Shown here piece by piece: positions 32,429 through 40,691 of a stretch of 64,000 nucleotides of DNA; the first letter of the stretch is position 1, and every line of letters starts with the position of its first letter. Location of the stretch: NCBI GenBank assembly GCA_030446485.1, contig JAUJNF010000002.1:291674-355673 (forward strand), given 5' to 3'. The notes beneath the pieces are model-generated. The model had not been told where the DNA came from. It did no database searches and saw only the letters and a list, made by a program, of their open reading frames with translations. Both the position numbers and the translations under genes were made by a program. This stretch comes from Thermoleophilaceae bacterium (GTDB taxonomy: Bacteria > Actinomycetota > Thermoleophilia > Solirubrobacterales > Thermoleophilaceae).

Positions 32429-33574
32429 TTACCCGGACGGCGACAGGCGTAATCCCGCCCGTCCGAAGTGATGCGCCGTGCCGTCGGCCAGGCGCACACA
32501 CTCTTCGACAGACTGCCAGTCGACCCGGTCGGAAGTGTCGGTGGGAAGGTGATAGTTGGTGAACCCCCCGTCGCGCGTGGAGACGATCGAGACCGCGGGC
32601 AGACCGGCCTGCCGGGCCAGCACGGGATCCGTCCAGCCGCCGATGCGCCAGCGGCGCGGGGGGTCCAGGCCGGTCAGCTCGGCGCCGCGGTCGACCAGGG
32701 CGAGATGGGAAGCCGCGTACGCCTCGGTGCGCACGGGCCCCTCCGCGGCAAGGACCCTGGGCTCTCCGGCGCCGAGCGTGTCGAGGCCCAGCACCAGCGT
32801 CGAGTCGGGGTCGAGGCGCGCGCCATCGTGGCGCAGCCAGGCCGCCATCCCCCCCATCCCGGACTCCTCGCAGCCAGGGAGCACCGCCACCACCTCGGTG
32901 CCCTCGAGTGGCCTGCGCGCGTAGGCATCGACCAGCGCGAGCACCGCGGCAACGCCGGTGGCGTTGTCGCTGGCCCCGGGTACGACCGCCGAGCGCGCCA
33001 GGTCGACCATGAGGGCCGCCTGCGCGGCGAGCAGCGGAGCGGCGACGAGCCGCGTGAGCCGGGGGGCCAGCAGGGCGCCGAGCCCGGTGAGCGCGAGGCC
33101 TGCGGTGGTGGCCAGGGCGAAGGAGCGGACGCCGCCCCTGCGCTCGGCGGCGGCGCCGCCCGGGGCCACCGCCAGCCGGCGGAAGATCAGTCCGGTGTGG
33201 GCCGCGTCGTGGTGGGCCACTAGCACGAGCGTCCGCTTCCGCTCGCCAGCGGCGGGCACGCGCGCCACCACGGTGGCGCCCTCACCAACGGGCAGGAACG
33301 CTCGCAGCCACTGCCGGCGCCCGCTGAAGTCGAGCTCGTAGGACGCGGCGGCGGCGGCAGAGAGGGCCGCCCCGGCCGGTCCGCCGGCGATCGCAGCGAG
33401 GGTGCCCGCCAGGTGGTGCGTGGCGTGCGTGGCCGCGAAGTGGCGCGAGTAGCGAAAGGTGAGCAGCCGTACGTCGGCGACCCCCATGCCGCTCAGGCGG
33501 CGCGCGAGCCACTCGGCCGACGCGCGCTCGCCGGGAGTGGCCGAGCCGCGCTCCATCGCCGCGAGCGCCTCCAC
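32429..33574 (-). CDS. M28-family zinc peptidase with embedded membrane helices, second copy
   Basis: About 381 residues. Metal set: VLVAHHDAAHTG, VVPGASDNATGVA, LPGCEESGMGG, LGLDTLGAG, then SIVSTRDGGFTNYHLPTDTSDRVDW with the last His. As at 24.7 kb, hydrophobic stretches are inserted (GGVRSFALATTAGLALTGLGALLAP and LVAAPLLAAQAALMVDLA), so the protein probably sits in the membrane. The start is uncertain: a GTG at 33572-33574 fits the aligned start of the paralogue; an ATG at 33554-33556 is 6 codons later. It is the last gene in a minus-strand group with HMG-CoA lyase and SDR. Confidence 0.75.
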   Translation of the reverse strand: MEALAAMERGSATPGERASAEWLARRLSGMGVADVRLLTFRYSRHFAATHATHHLAGTLAAIAGGPAGAALSAAAAASYELDFSGRRQWLRAFLPVGEGATVVARVPAAGERKRTLVLVAHHDAAHTGLIFRRLAVAPGGAAAERRGGVRSFALATTAGLALTGLGALLAPRLTRLVAAPLLAAQAALMVDLARSAVVPGASDNATGVAAVLALVDAYARRPLEGTEVVAVLPGCEESGMGGMAAWLRHDGARLDPDSTLVLGLDTLGAGEPRVLAAEGPVRTEAYAASHLALVDRGAELTGLDPPRRWRIGGWTDPVLARQAGLPAVSIVSTRDGGFTNYHLPTDTSDRVDWQSVEECVRLADGTAHHFGRAGLRLSPSG

Positions 33575-33615
33575 GTCCCGCCGCAGAGACGCCAGATCGG
33601 TGCTGATCGTCGCCC

Positions 33616-34551
33616 TCAGCTCCGGGCGTCCGGGTGCCAGTCGACGGGGCCGGCGGTGAGCACATGGCTCGTGAGGGGCCGCCCGAGCGCCTCCTGCGCC
33701 CGCCGCGCGCATGCAACAAGGGCCTCCAGGTCCACGCCCGTGTCGTGGCCCATCTCGTGCAGCATCGACACGAGATCCTCGGTGGCGATGTTCCCCGTGG
33801 CGCCGCGGGGCACCGGGCAGCCCCCGAGCTCGCCGAACGAGGACTCGAAGGACCTGACGCCGGAATCGAGCGCCGCCAGCACGTTGGCCAGCCCCGATCC
33901 CCGCGTGTTGTGGAAGTGGGCGGTGAGCTGCCCCTGGGGCAGGCTCTGGTGCGCGCCGGCGAAGAACTCCCGCACCTGGCGCGGATTGGCCATCCCCGTG
34001 GTGTCGCCGAAGGCGATCTCCTCGCATCCGGCCGCCACGAGGCGCGACGCGATCGCGAACACCCGCTCGGGCGCCACCTCGCCCTCGTAGGGACACCCGA
34101 ACGCCACCGAGATCACCCCCTCGCAGCGCAGTCCCTCCACGCGCGCCCGGCCCACCACCCGCTCGAGGCCGGCGAGCGACTCCTCGACCGACCGGTTCAC
34201 GTTGCGCCGGTTGTGCGACTCGCTGGCCGAGAGGAAGACGTTCACCTCCGCGAAGCGGTCGCGCAGCTCGAGGGCCTCGTCGAGCCCCCGCTCGTTGGGG
34301 ATCAGCACCGACACCGCGACGCCCTCGGGCACGTCCGCCGCGCGCAGCACCTCGCGGGCGTCGGCGAGCTGCGGGATCACGTCGGCGCGCACGAAGCTCG
34401 TGACCTCGAGCCGGCTGAGGCCGGTGCGCGCCAGGCAGTCGATCAGGCGCACCTTCTCGCCGGTGGCGATCACCTCCGGCTCGTTCTGGAAGCCGTCCCG
34501 CGGCCCGACCTCGCGAACATGGACGAAGTCCGAATCCCCGGAGCCACCCAT
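33616..34551 (-). CDS. mvaB: Hydroxymethylglutaryl-CoA lyase
   Basis: 311 residues, TIM-barrel lyase of the HMGL type. REVGPRDGFQNEP holds the metal Asp and neighbouring Arg; EVTSFVRADVIPQLADA is the HMGL form of the conserved SFV segment; TAHFHNTRGSGLAN carries the His-x-His metal ligands; GGCPVPRGATGNIATEDLV carries the mobile-loop cysteine of true HMG-CoA lyases. It splits HMG-CoA to acetyl-CoA and acetoacetate, the end of leucine breakdown. In operon with the SDR directly upstream (ATG overlaps the TAG region) and M28 peptidase downstream. Confidence 0.85.
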   Translation of the reverse strand: MGGSGDSDFVHVREVGPRDGFQNEPEVIATGEKVRLIDCLARTGLSRLEVTSFVRADVIPQLADAREVLRAADVPEGVAVSVLIPNERGLDEALELRDRFAEVNVFLSASESHNRRNVNRSVEESLAGLERVVGRARVEGLRCEGVISVAFGCPYEGEVAPERVFAIASRLVAAGCEEIAFGDTTGMANPRQVREFFAGAHQSLPQGQLTAHFHNTRGSGLANVLAALDSGVRSFESSFGELGGCPVPRGATGNIATEDLVSMLHEMGHDTGVDLEALVACARRAQEALGRPLTSHVLTAGPVDWHPDARS

Positions 34552-35301
34552 CTACGTCATCGCCAGGCCGCCGCTCACCCCGAGCGTCTCGCCGGTCACG
34601 TACGAGGCGTCGTCGGAGGCGAGGTAGGCGATCGCGGCGGCCACCTCGTCCGGCTGCCCGATCCGGCGCATCGCCGTGGAGCCCACCATGCCGGCCACGA
34701 GCCGCTCGCCGATCTCGCCGAGCTGCTCGGGCGCGGCCATCAGCAGCGGGGTCTCGATCGGGCCGGGCGCCACCGCGTTGCAGGTCACGCCGTAGCGGGC
34801 GGCCTCGCGGGCCACCGCCTTCGTCAGACCGATGACCCCGGCCTTGCCGGCCGAGTACACGGCCGAGCCCTGCGAGCCCACGCGCCCCGCCTCCGACGCC
34901 ACGTTCACGATCCGGCCGCGGCGGCGCTGCTGCATGCCCGGCAGCACGGCGTGGGTCACGGCGAGCACCCCGCGCAGGTTCACGGCCAGCACGCGGTCCC
35001 ACATCTCCGGGTCGGTGTTGACGAAGAAGCCGAACTCGTCGTAGCCCGCGTTGTTCACGAGCACGTCGATCGGGCCGAGCTCGGCCTCGGCCTCGCTCAC
35101 GGCGCGGGCCGCGGAGTCGGTAGAGCGCACGTCGAGGACGCAGGGGAAGCCGCTGATCTCGGCGGCCACCTCGCCAGCCGGCTCCAGGTTCAGGTCGCTC
35201 ACCGCGACGCGCGCTCCCTCGGCCGCCAGCCGGCGGCAGGTGGCGGCGCCGATGCCGCTCGCCCCACCGGTGACCAGCGCCACGCGTCCCTCGAGCCTCA
35301 C
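34552..35301 (-). CDS. SDR-family oxidoreductase (3-oxoacyl-ACP-reductase-like)
   Basis: 249 residues from a GTG at 35299-35301. GGASGIG nucleotide loop at residues 11-17, NNAG, catalytic Ser in NVASEAG, YSAGK (Tyr and Lys) and the PGPIETPL segment. The Asp in VSDLN at the end of strand 2 points to NAD rather than NADP. In context with HMG-CoA lyase and acyl-CoA genes it likely acts on a 3-hydroxyacyl-CoA. Divergent from npdG, 27 bases away. Confidence 0.85.
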   Translation of the reverse strand: MRLEGRVALVTGGASGIGAATCRRLAAEGARVAVSDLNLEPAGEVAAEISGFPCVLDVRSTDSAARAVSEAEAELGPIDVLVNNAGYDEFGFFVNTDPEMWDRVLAVNLRGVLAVTHAVLPGMQQRRRGRIVNVASEAGRVGSQGSAVYSAGKAGVIGLTKAVAREAARYGVTCNAVAPGPIETPLLMAAPEQLGEIGERLVAGMVGSTAMRRIGQPDEVAAAIAYLASDDASYVTGETLGVSGGLAMT

Positions 35302-35328
35302 GACAAGGACCCTAATAGGCTCGCGTCC

Positions 35329-36012
35329 GTGACGCCCGCGGCCGTACCCATCATCGGCGGTACGGGCGCCCTGGGCTTCGGCCTGGCCTTGCGGCTGGCC
35401 CGCGCGGGCGTGCCGGTGCTGATCGGGTCGCGCCGTCCGGAGGCCGCCGCCGAGTCCGCCGCGAAGCTGCTCGAGCGCGTGCCGGACGCCGACGTCGAGG
35501 GGCTGGCGAACGAGGAGGCCGCCTCGCGCGGACCGATCGTGCTCCTGTCGGTGCCGTTCCGGGCGCAGTCCGAGAACCTCACGAACCTGAAGGGCGTGCT
35601 GGCCGAGGGCCAGACGCTGGTGGACGCCACCGTGCCGCTCGCCGCCGCCGTCTCGGGCAAGGCCACCCGTCTCCTGGGAGTGCCGCAGGGCTCGGCCGCC
35701 GAGCAGGCGCAGGAGATGGTCCCCGAGGGCGTGCACGTGGTGAGCGCACTGCACACCGTTGGTGCCGCCCTGCTCGCCGACCTCGACCACGAGCTCGACG
35801 AGGACGTGCTCGTGACCGGCGACTCCCCCCCGGCCAAGGCCGCGGTGGCGGAGCTGATCCGGCGCATCCCCGGTCTGCGGCCGGTGGACTGCGGCCGGCT
35901 CGAGACCGCGCGTCTCGTCGAGGGGCTCACGCCGCTCCTGATCTCGGTGAACATCCGCAACAGGGCCCACGCCGGCGTCAGGCTCACCGGCATCGAGGAA
36001 CCGCGCTGGTAG
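35329..36012 (+). CDS. npdG: F420H2:NADP oxidoreductase (NpdG-type)
   Basis: 227 residues from a GTG at 35329. Rossmann start VPIIGGTGALGFGLALRLARAGVPVLIGSRRPE, where SRR binds the NADP phosphate; VLLSVPFRAQSENL; a C-terminal ALHTVGAALLADLDHELDEDVLVTGDSPPAKAAVAELI and GRLETARLVEGLTPLLISVN, as in F420-dependent NADP oxidoreductases. It passes hydride between F420 and NADP in the cytoplasm. It overlaps the start region of cofD, so the F420 biosynthesis and recycling genes form one operon. Confidence 0.85.
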   Translation: MTPAAVPIIGGTGALGFGLALRLARAGVPVLIGSRRPEAAAESAAKLLERVPDADVEGLANEEAASRGPIVLLSVPFRAQSENLTNLKGVLAEGQTLVDATVPLAAAVSGKATRLLGVPQGSAAEQAQEMVPEGVHVVSALHTVGAALLADLDHELDEDVLVTGDSPPAKAAVAELIRRIPGLRPVDCGRLETARLVEGLTPLLISVNIRNRAHAGVRLTGIEEPRW

Positions 36013-36014
36013 CC

Positions 36015-36914
36015 GTGCTCGCCGGGGGCACCGGCGGAGCCAAGCTAGCCCGCGGGATGCTGGACGTGGTGGGCGCTGATGAGCTCGTCGTGATCGCCAA
36101 CACCGGCGACGACGTGGAGGTGCACGGCGTGCACGTCTCGCCCGACCCCGACCTCGTGACGTGGTGGCTGGCCGACCTGATCGACGCGCGCGGGTGGGGC
36201 ATAGAGGGCGATACCTGGGCCGTCATGGACGCGCTCGAGGCCGCCGGCCGCCCGGTCTGGTTCCGGCTCGGCGACCGCGATCTGGCCATGTGCCTGGTGC
36301 GCACCGAGGAGCTCGCGCGCGGTGCGCGGCTCACCGACGCCCACGCCGAGGTGGTGCGCGGGAGCGGCGCGCGCGCCCGCGTGCTGCCCATGTGCGACGA
36401 GCCGGCCCGCACCCACGTGCGGTCGGGAGGGCGTTGGCGGCCTTTCCAGGAGTTCATGATCGTCGATCGCGCCGAGCCGGCGGTGGAGGGCGTCGAGGTG
36501 CGCGGGATCGAGGCCGCGAGCCCCACGCCCGAGGTGCTGGAGGCGCTCGACCGGGCCGACGCCATCGTGATCGGCCCTTCGAATCCGGTGATCTCGATCG
36601 GGCCCATCCTCTCGGTGCCGGGCTTGCGCGCGGCCATCGAGGCCGCGCGGGCGCCGGTGGTGGCCGTCTCCCCCTTCGTCGACGGGCGCGCCGTGAAGGG
36701 GCCGACCGAGGCGTTCTGCGCCTGGGCCGGGCTGCCGCTCGGCGCCGGGGCGCCGCTGGCGGCCTACGCCGGCCTGCTCGACGGCCTGGTGGCGGACGAG
36801 GGCCCCGAAGACGCCGCCGTGCCGGTGCTGCGGACGGACACGCTCATGAGCTCCGCCGAGAGCCGGCGGCGCGTGGCATCGATCACCCTGGAATTTGCGC
36901 GGTCCCTGAGCTAG
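36015..36914 (+). CDS. cofD: 2-phospho-L-lactate transferase (F420 biosynthesis)
   Basis: 299 residues from a GTG at 36015, two bases after the npdG stop. LAGGTGGAKLARGM is the CofD phosphate loop; VVIANTGDDVEVHGVHVSPDPDLVTWWLADLIDARGWGIEGDTW follows, with GDRDLAMCLVRTE and IVIGPSNPVISIGPIL near the end, all strongly conserved. It transfers the lactyl- or enolpyruvyl-phosphate unit to Fo to give (dehydro-)F420-0. The usual length is about 310-330. Confidence 0.93.
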   Translation: MLAGGTGGAKLARGMLDVVGADELVVIANTGDDVEVHGVHVSPDPDLVTWWLADLIDARGWGIEGDTWAVMDALEAAGRPVWFRLGDRDLAMCLVRTEELARGARLTDAHAEVVRGSGARARVLPMCDEPARTHVRSGGRWRPFQEFMIVDRAEPAVEGVEVRGIEAASPTPEVLEALDRADAIVIGPSNPVISIGPILSVPGLRAAIEAARAPVVAVSPFVDGRAVKGPTEAFCAWAGLPLGAGAPLAAYAGLLDGLVADEGPEDAAVPVLRTDTLMSSAESRRRVASITLEFARSLS

Positions 36915-36964
36915 CCACATGGGGTGGCGCCGGGGCGCTCGTTACAGTCGAGAGCAGAATCGCG

Positions 36965-37681
36965 ATGCGCACCCTCGCCGTCCTCCCCGTGAAGGGCTTC
37001 GACGCCGCCAAGCAGCGACTCGGAGGCACGCTCGCGAGCGGATCGCGACGGGCCCTCGCCCAGGCGATGTTCGCCGATGTGCTGGCCGCCCTCGGCCGGG
37101 CGCACCAGCTGCAGGGCATCGCGGTCGTGACCTCCGACCGCAGCGCCGCCGCGGCCGCCCACGGGGGAGCGACCCTGGTGCTGCCGGACGACGCCGGCAG
37201 CGGGCAATCCGCCGCCGCGGCGGTCGGTATCCGGCACGCGCTCGAGCGCGGGTTCGACCGCGTGCTGCTCGTACCCGGCGACGCACCGCTGCTCGACCCC
37301 CAGGACATCGACCTGCTGCTTGACCGCTCGGCCGAGGAGCGCCTCGCGGCGGCGATCGTGCCGGACCGCCACGGCGAGGGCACCAACGGCCTGGTGCTCA
37401 GCCCGGCCGACGCCCTCGAGCCCGCGTTCGGCGTCGGCAGCCTCCGGCGGCACGTCGAGCTGGCCCGGGCGGCGGGGGTGCGCCACCGGTTGGAGGCGGT
37501 GGCCTCGCTCGCGCTCGACATCGACACTCCCGAGGACCTCGCGGTGCTGTGCGCGCTGCTCGAGGAGCGGCGTGGCGTCGCGCCCAGGACCCGCGGGGCG
37601 CTGCGACAGCTCGACCGCTCGCGGGCGCTCGACCGCCTCCCGGCGCCCGAGCCGCCGGTCGCCCAGGCGCTGCAGGCCTGA
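36965..37681 (+). CDS. cofC: Phospholactate/phosphoenolpyruvate guanylyltransferase (F420 biosynthesis)
   Basis: 238 residues from ATG 36965. LAVLPVKGFDAAKQRLGG is the nucleotide-binding start; DDAGSGQSAAAAVGI, VLLVPGDAPLLDP (metal Asp) and GEGTNGLVLSP with FGVGSLRRHVELA follow, and SLALDIDTPEDLAVL closes the fold. It makes the GDP-activated phosphoacid used by CofD. The last 40 residues are an Arg/Pro-rich extension. Its stop codon overlaps the presumed start of cofE. Confidence 0.9.
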   Translation: MRTLAVLPVKGFDAAKQRLGGTLASGSRRALAQAMFADVLAALGRAHQLQGIAVVTSDRSAAAAAHGGATLVLPDDAGSGQSAAAAVGIRHALERGFDRVLLVPGDAPLLDPQDIDLLLDRSAEERLAAAIVPDRHGEGTNGLVLSPADALEPAFGVGSLRRHVELARAAGVRHRLEAVASLALDIDTPEDLAVLCALLEERRGVAPRTRGALRQLDRSRALDRLPAPEPPVAQALQA

Positions 37682-38436
37682 CCGCCGCCGCGCTCCAGCT
37701 CGTCGCCCTGGCGGGCATCCCCGAGGTCCGGCCGGGCGACGACCTGGCCGGGCTGCTGGCGGAGGCTCTGCCTGCGGACCTCCTGGCAAGCGACATGGTG
37801 GTGGTGGCGCACAAGGTGCTGTCGAAGGCGACGGGCCGCCTGCGCGACCTGAACGCGGTCGCGCCCGGTGAGCGGGCTCGCGCCCTGGCGGAGCCGTGGG
37901 GGAAGGATCCCCGCCTGGTGCAGGTCGTGCTCGACGAGTCGTCGGAGGTCCTACGCGCCCAACGCGGCGTGCTGGTGTGCCGCCACCACAACGGCCTGGT
38001 GTGCGCCAACGCGGGCGTCGACCTCTCGAACGTCCCCGGCGAGGACATCGCCCTGCTCCTGCCAGAGGATCCCGACGCCTCCGCCCGTGCCCTGCGGCAG
38101 GGGATCGGCGACCGGAGGGGCGTCCGGCCGGCCGTCGTGGTGGCCGACTCCTTCGGCCGCCCCTGGCGCCTGGGGCAGACCGACGTGGCCATCGGCGCGG
38201 CCGGGCTGCGGGCACTCGACGACTGGCGCGGCCGCCGCGACGCACACGGCCGCGCGCTGACGGCCACCGCCATCGCGGTGGGCGACTCGATCGCGGCGGC
38301 GGCCGACCTGGCCCGGCTCAAGAGCTCGTCCGAGCCGGCCGTCCTGGTCCGTGGCCTGGGGCGGCTGGTCACCTCCGAGGACGGGCCCGGCGCCGCGATC
38401 CTGCGCCGGCCGGAGCAGGAGGACCTCTTCCGCTGA
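37678..38436 (+). CDS. cofE: Coenzyme F420-0:L-glutamate ligase
   Basis: 252 residues if started at a CTG at 37678, which overlaps the cofC stop (CTGA); no ATG, GTG or TTG is near in this frame, so the start is unusual or lies upstream within cofC. LVALAGIPEVRPGDDLAGLL, MVVVAHKVLSKATGR, VVLDESSEVLR, GLVCANAGVDLSNVPGE and VVVADSFGRPWRLGQTDVAIGAAGL are the CofE signatures, with metal-binding His/Asp. It adds glutamates to F420-0 with GTP. The C-terminal reductase domain of the actinobacterial FbiB fusion is absent here. Confidence 0.87.
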   Translation: MTAAALQLVALAGIPEVRPGDDLAGLLAEALPADLLASDMVVVAHKVLSKATGRLRDLNAVAPGERARALAEPWGKDPRLVQVVLDESSEVLRAQRGVLVCRHHNGLVCANAGVDLSNVPGEDIALLLPEDPDASARALRQGIGDRRGVRPAVVVADSFGRPWRLGQTDVAIGAAGLRALDDWRGRRDAHGRALTATAIAVGDSIAAAADLARLKSSSEPAVLVRGLGRLVTSEDGPGAAILRRPEQEDLFR

Positions 38437-38552
38437 GGTCCGTTGGTCGCACGGGCCGCGGTTGGAATTCCGCCTGCAAGCGGGCGCGGGCCGCGTACAA
38501 GCCGCACAATGCGCGTAAAGTCTCCGGACAACCGACCAGGGAGAGCTTCGGC

Positions 38553-39188
38553 ATGCGGCTGTTCAAATCACTCGAAGACGCGGTGTCCTCGCCTGAGAAG
38601 CGGGAGGTGAGCCAGCGAGGCGTGAGCCAGCTGGCCGCCCCGGCGCCCGAGCCGCGACAGCCCGACTTCTCCGATCTCGGCGGTCACGTGGCCGAGGTGC
38701 TCAACTCCGCCAAGCAGGCTGCCGAGCGCATCCGCGCGGAGGCCGACGAGGACGCGGCGCAGGTCCGCGCGGCGGCGAAGGAGCACGCCGACGCTCAGAC
38801 CCAGGGCGCCGCCGACCGCCGCGCCGATGCCGAGGAGGAGGCCGAGCGCCGCCTCGAAGCCGCCGAGCAGCAGGCCGAGGCGACGGTGCAGGCCGCGGAG
38901 CGGGAGGCCCACGACTTCCGCGAGCAGGCCGCCGCCGGCCAGGAGCAGATACGCGAGGAGACCAAGGCGCTCGAGCGCCAGCGGGATCGCGCGATCTGGG
39001 AGCTGCGAGAACTCGCCTCGCAGCTCGCCGAGATCCTCGAGGAGGCGCCCGCGACCCGTGCCGGCGACGGAGAGCGCGTGGCGTTCACCCAGTTCACCAG
39101 CCCGCCCGAGGAGGCTGACACGGTGGTGGAGGCGCCGGCCGACGACGACGACACGCTGGTCGAGTCCACGAACGGCCGGGGCGGCTGA
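38553..39188 (+). CDS. Coiled-coil protein, DivIVA-like, first of a pair
   Basis: 211 residues from ATG 38553 with GGGAGAG upstream. After a Pro-rich head (PAPEPRQPDFSDLGGHVAEVLNSAKQAAERIRAEADEDAAQVRAAAKEHAD...) it is a long Ala/Glu/Arg coiled coil to about residue 170 with the heptad spacing of DivIVA/SepF-associated scaffolds, then an acidic tail. No membrane segment. It overlaps the next coiled-coil gene (ATGA) and follows cofE by 116 bases, so it may have its own promoter. Confidence 0.6.
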   Translation: MRLFKSLEDAVSSPEKREVSQRGVSQLAAPAPEPRQPDFSDLGGHVAEVLNSAKQAAERIRAEADEDAAQVRAAAKEHADAQTQGAADRRADAEEEAERRLEAAEQQAEATVQAAEREAHDFREQAAAGQEQIREETKALERQRDRAIWELRELASQLAEILEEAPATRAGDGERVAFTQFTSPPEEADTVVEAPADDDDTLVESTNGRGG

Positions 39189-39937
39189 TGGCCGAGCCGC
39201 AGCCCGCCGAGCTCAAGTGGAGCGAGCCGGGCGCCGACTCTCCGGAGGAGGTGTCCGAGCGTGTGCTCGAGCCACTCGACCGCGCCTACGGCGAGGTGCG
39301 CGACCAGGTGCTGGAGGCGCTCAGGACCGCTCAGGGAGCGGCCGACCGCCTACGTGGTCAGGCCCGGGACGAGGCGGCCGAGATACTGCGCCAGGCCGAC
39401 GAGGATGCGTCGACCCAGGCCCGCGAGCTGGTGGCGGAGGGCGAGCGGCGCCAGGCCGAGCTCATCCGGTCGGCCGAGCTCAGGCACGCGGAGCTCATCG
39501 CGGAGGGCGAGAGCCGGCGCACCGAGCTGATCGGAGCGGCCGAGCGCGAGCGCTCCGAGGCCGAGGAGCACGCCCGCAACCTCAGGTTGTCGGTCGAGGC
39601 CTACGCCGCGCGCCACCGCCGCGACGGAGAAGAGGAGGCTCGCCAGCTGGTGCTGAAGGCCGAGGCGCAGGCCCGAGCCGCGCGCGAGACGGCGCAGACC
39701 ACCGTGCAGCAGGCCGAGGCCACGGCGGGGCGGCGCCAGCGAGAGCTCATCGCGCAGACCCACGCCCTCGAGCAGCGCTGGCGCCGCGTCCTCGACGGGC
39801 TCTACGACATCACCGACCAGTACGTGGAGAAGCCTCGGGACGGGGAGCCACAGCATGAGGAGGACGTGGACGTGCCCGGCGACGACGAGGAGATCGTCGT
39901 CCAGCCGGACCCGCCGCGGGACGAGTCGCTGAGGTAG
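39188..39937 (+). CDS. Coiled-coil protein, DivIVA-like, second of a pair
   Basis: 249 residues, ATG overlapping the stop of the first coiled-coil gene. SERVLEPLDRAYGEVRDQVLEALRTAQGAADRLRGQARDEAAEILRQADEDA leads into a repeat of about 11 residues: RRQAELIRSAELRHAELIAEGESRRTELIGAAERE. A coiled coil continues to LEQRWRRVLDGLYDITDQY and ends in an acidic tail. The pair probably form hetero-oligomers; a role in polar growth or envelope assembly is suggested only by resemblance. A 12-bp hairpin follows the stop. Confidence 0.6.
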   Translation: MAEPQPAELKWSEPGADSPEEVSERVLEPLDRAYGEVRDQVLEALRTAQGAADRLRGQARDEAAEILRQADEDASTQARELVAEGERRQAELIRSAELRHAELIAEGESRRTELIGAAERERSEAEEHARNLRLSVEAYAARHRRDGEEEARQLVLKAEAQARAARETAQTTVQQAEATAGRRQRELIAQTHALEQRWRRVLDGLYDITDQYVEKPRDGEPQHEEDVDVPGDDEEIVVQPDPPRDESLR

Positions 39938-39940
39938 CTG

Positions 39941-39965
39941 CCGACGCCCCGATTCGGGGCGTCGG
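39941..39965. terminator. Hairpin terminator between convergent genes
   Basis: CCGACGCCCCGA-T-TCGGGGCGTCGG: a perfect 12-bp stem around a single T just after the coiled-coil gene stop, about 40 bases from the end of the convergent transglycosylase gene. Confidence 0.7.
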
Positions 39966-40006
39966 ACCGGTCGCGCATCGCCTGCGGAGGGCAGCGGCGC
40001 CCGCGC

Positions 40007-40636
40007 TCAGATACAGGCGCCGATCCGCTCCGCCCGCCGCGTCACGTTCTCGACGTAGCCGGCGGTGGCAGGCGTGACCGCACCGACGGCCTCCACGGCC
40101 GCCGGGCCGCCGTTGTAGGCGGCAAGGGCCAGGTCGAGGCGGCCGAAGCGCTCGAGCATGCGCTCGAGGTAGCGAGCGCCGGCCAACACGTTGAGGTGGG
40201 GCACGGCGACGTCGAGCTGAAGCTCCCGCGCGGTGTCGGGCATGAGCTGCAGCAGCCCCTCGGCGCCGGCACTCGAGCGGGCCCCGGGCTCGAACCGCGA
40301 CTCCTCCTCCGCCACTGACACCAGCACGGGCAGCGGAATGCCGGTGTCACGCGCGGCCTCGGTGAACGCCTGGCGGAAGCGGTCGGGCACAGGGCACGGG
40401 GCCACGGTCCGCCCGGCCTGCAGACCCACCGTGCCCTGCGAGTCGGTGGCGCTCAGCCCGTTCAGCTCACCGGACAACCCGAACGCCGCGGCGCTCACCA
40501 CCGCCGTGACCATGAGCGCCCACCTGACCACCCGCCGGCGGAGCGAGCGGGTGCGCCTGGCGGCCGCGCGGCGACTCGAGCTCGAGAAGCTGGCGTCCAT
40601 GCGACCGAGGTCGTGAAAGGGATCTTGCAGCGACAC
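40007..40636 (-). CDS. Secreted lytic transglycosylase (SLT domain)
   Basis: 209 residues. A basic head and a membrane helix (RWALMVTAVVSAAAFGLSG, residues 38-56) anchor or export it. The SLT fold follows: PLPVLVSVAEEESRFEPGARSSAGAEGLLQLMPDTARELQL with the catalytic Glu in EEESRFEP, then NVLAGARYLERMLERFG and LALAAYNGGPAAVEAVG. All key motifs are present. It cleaves the MurNAc-GlcNAc bond of peptidoglycan outside the membrane. Confidence 0.88.
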   Translation of the reverse strand: MSLQDPFHDLGRMDASFSSSSRRAAARRTRSLRRRVVRWALMVTAVVSAAAFGLSGELNGLSATDSQGTVGLQAGRTVAPCPVPDRFRQAFTEAARDTGIPLPVLVSVAEEESRFEPGARSSAGAEGLLQLMPDTARELQLDVAVPHLNVLAGARYLERMLERFGRLDLALAAYNGGPAAVEAVGAVTPATAGYVENVTRRAERIGACI

Positions 40637-40691
40637 GAGACGGGCAAGGGTACCCCGAACCCGGCGCCGTGCTCGCTGGAGCGACTCGGGG

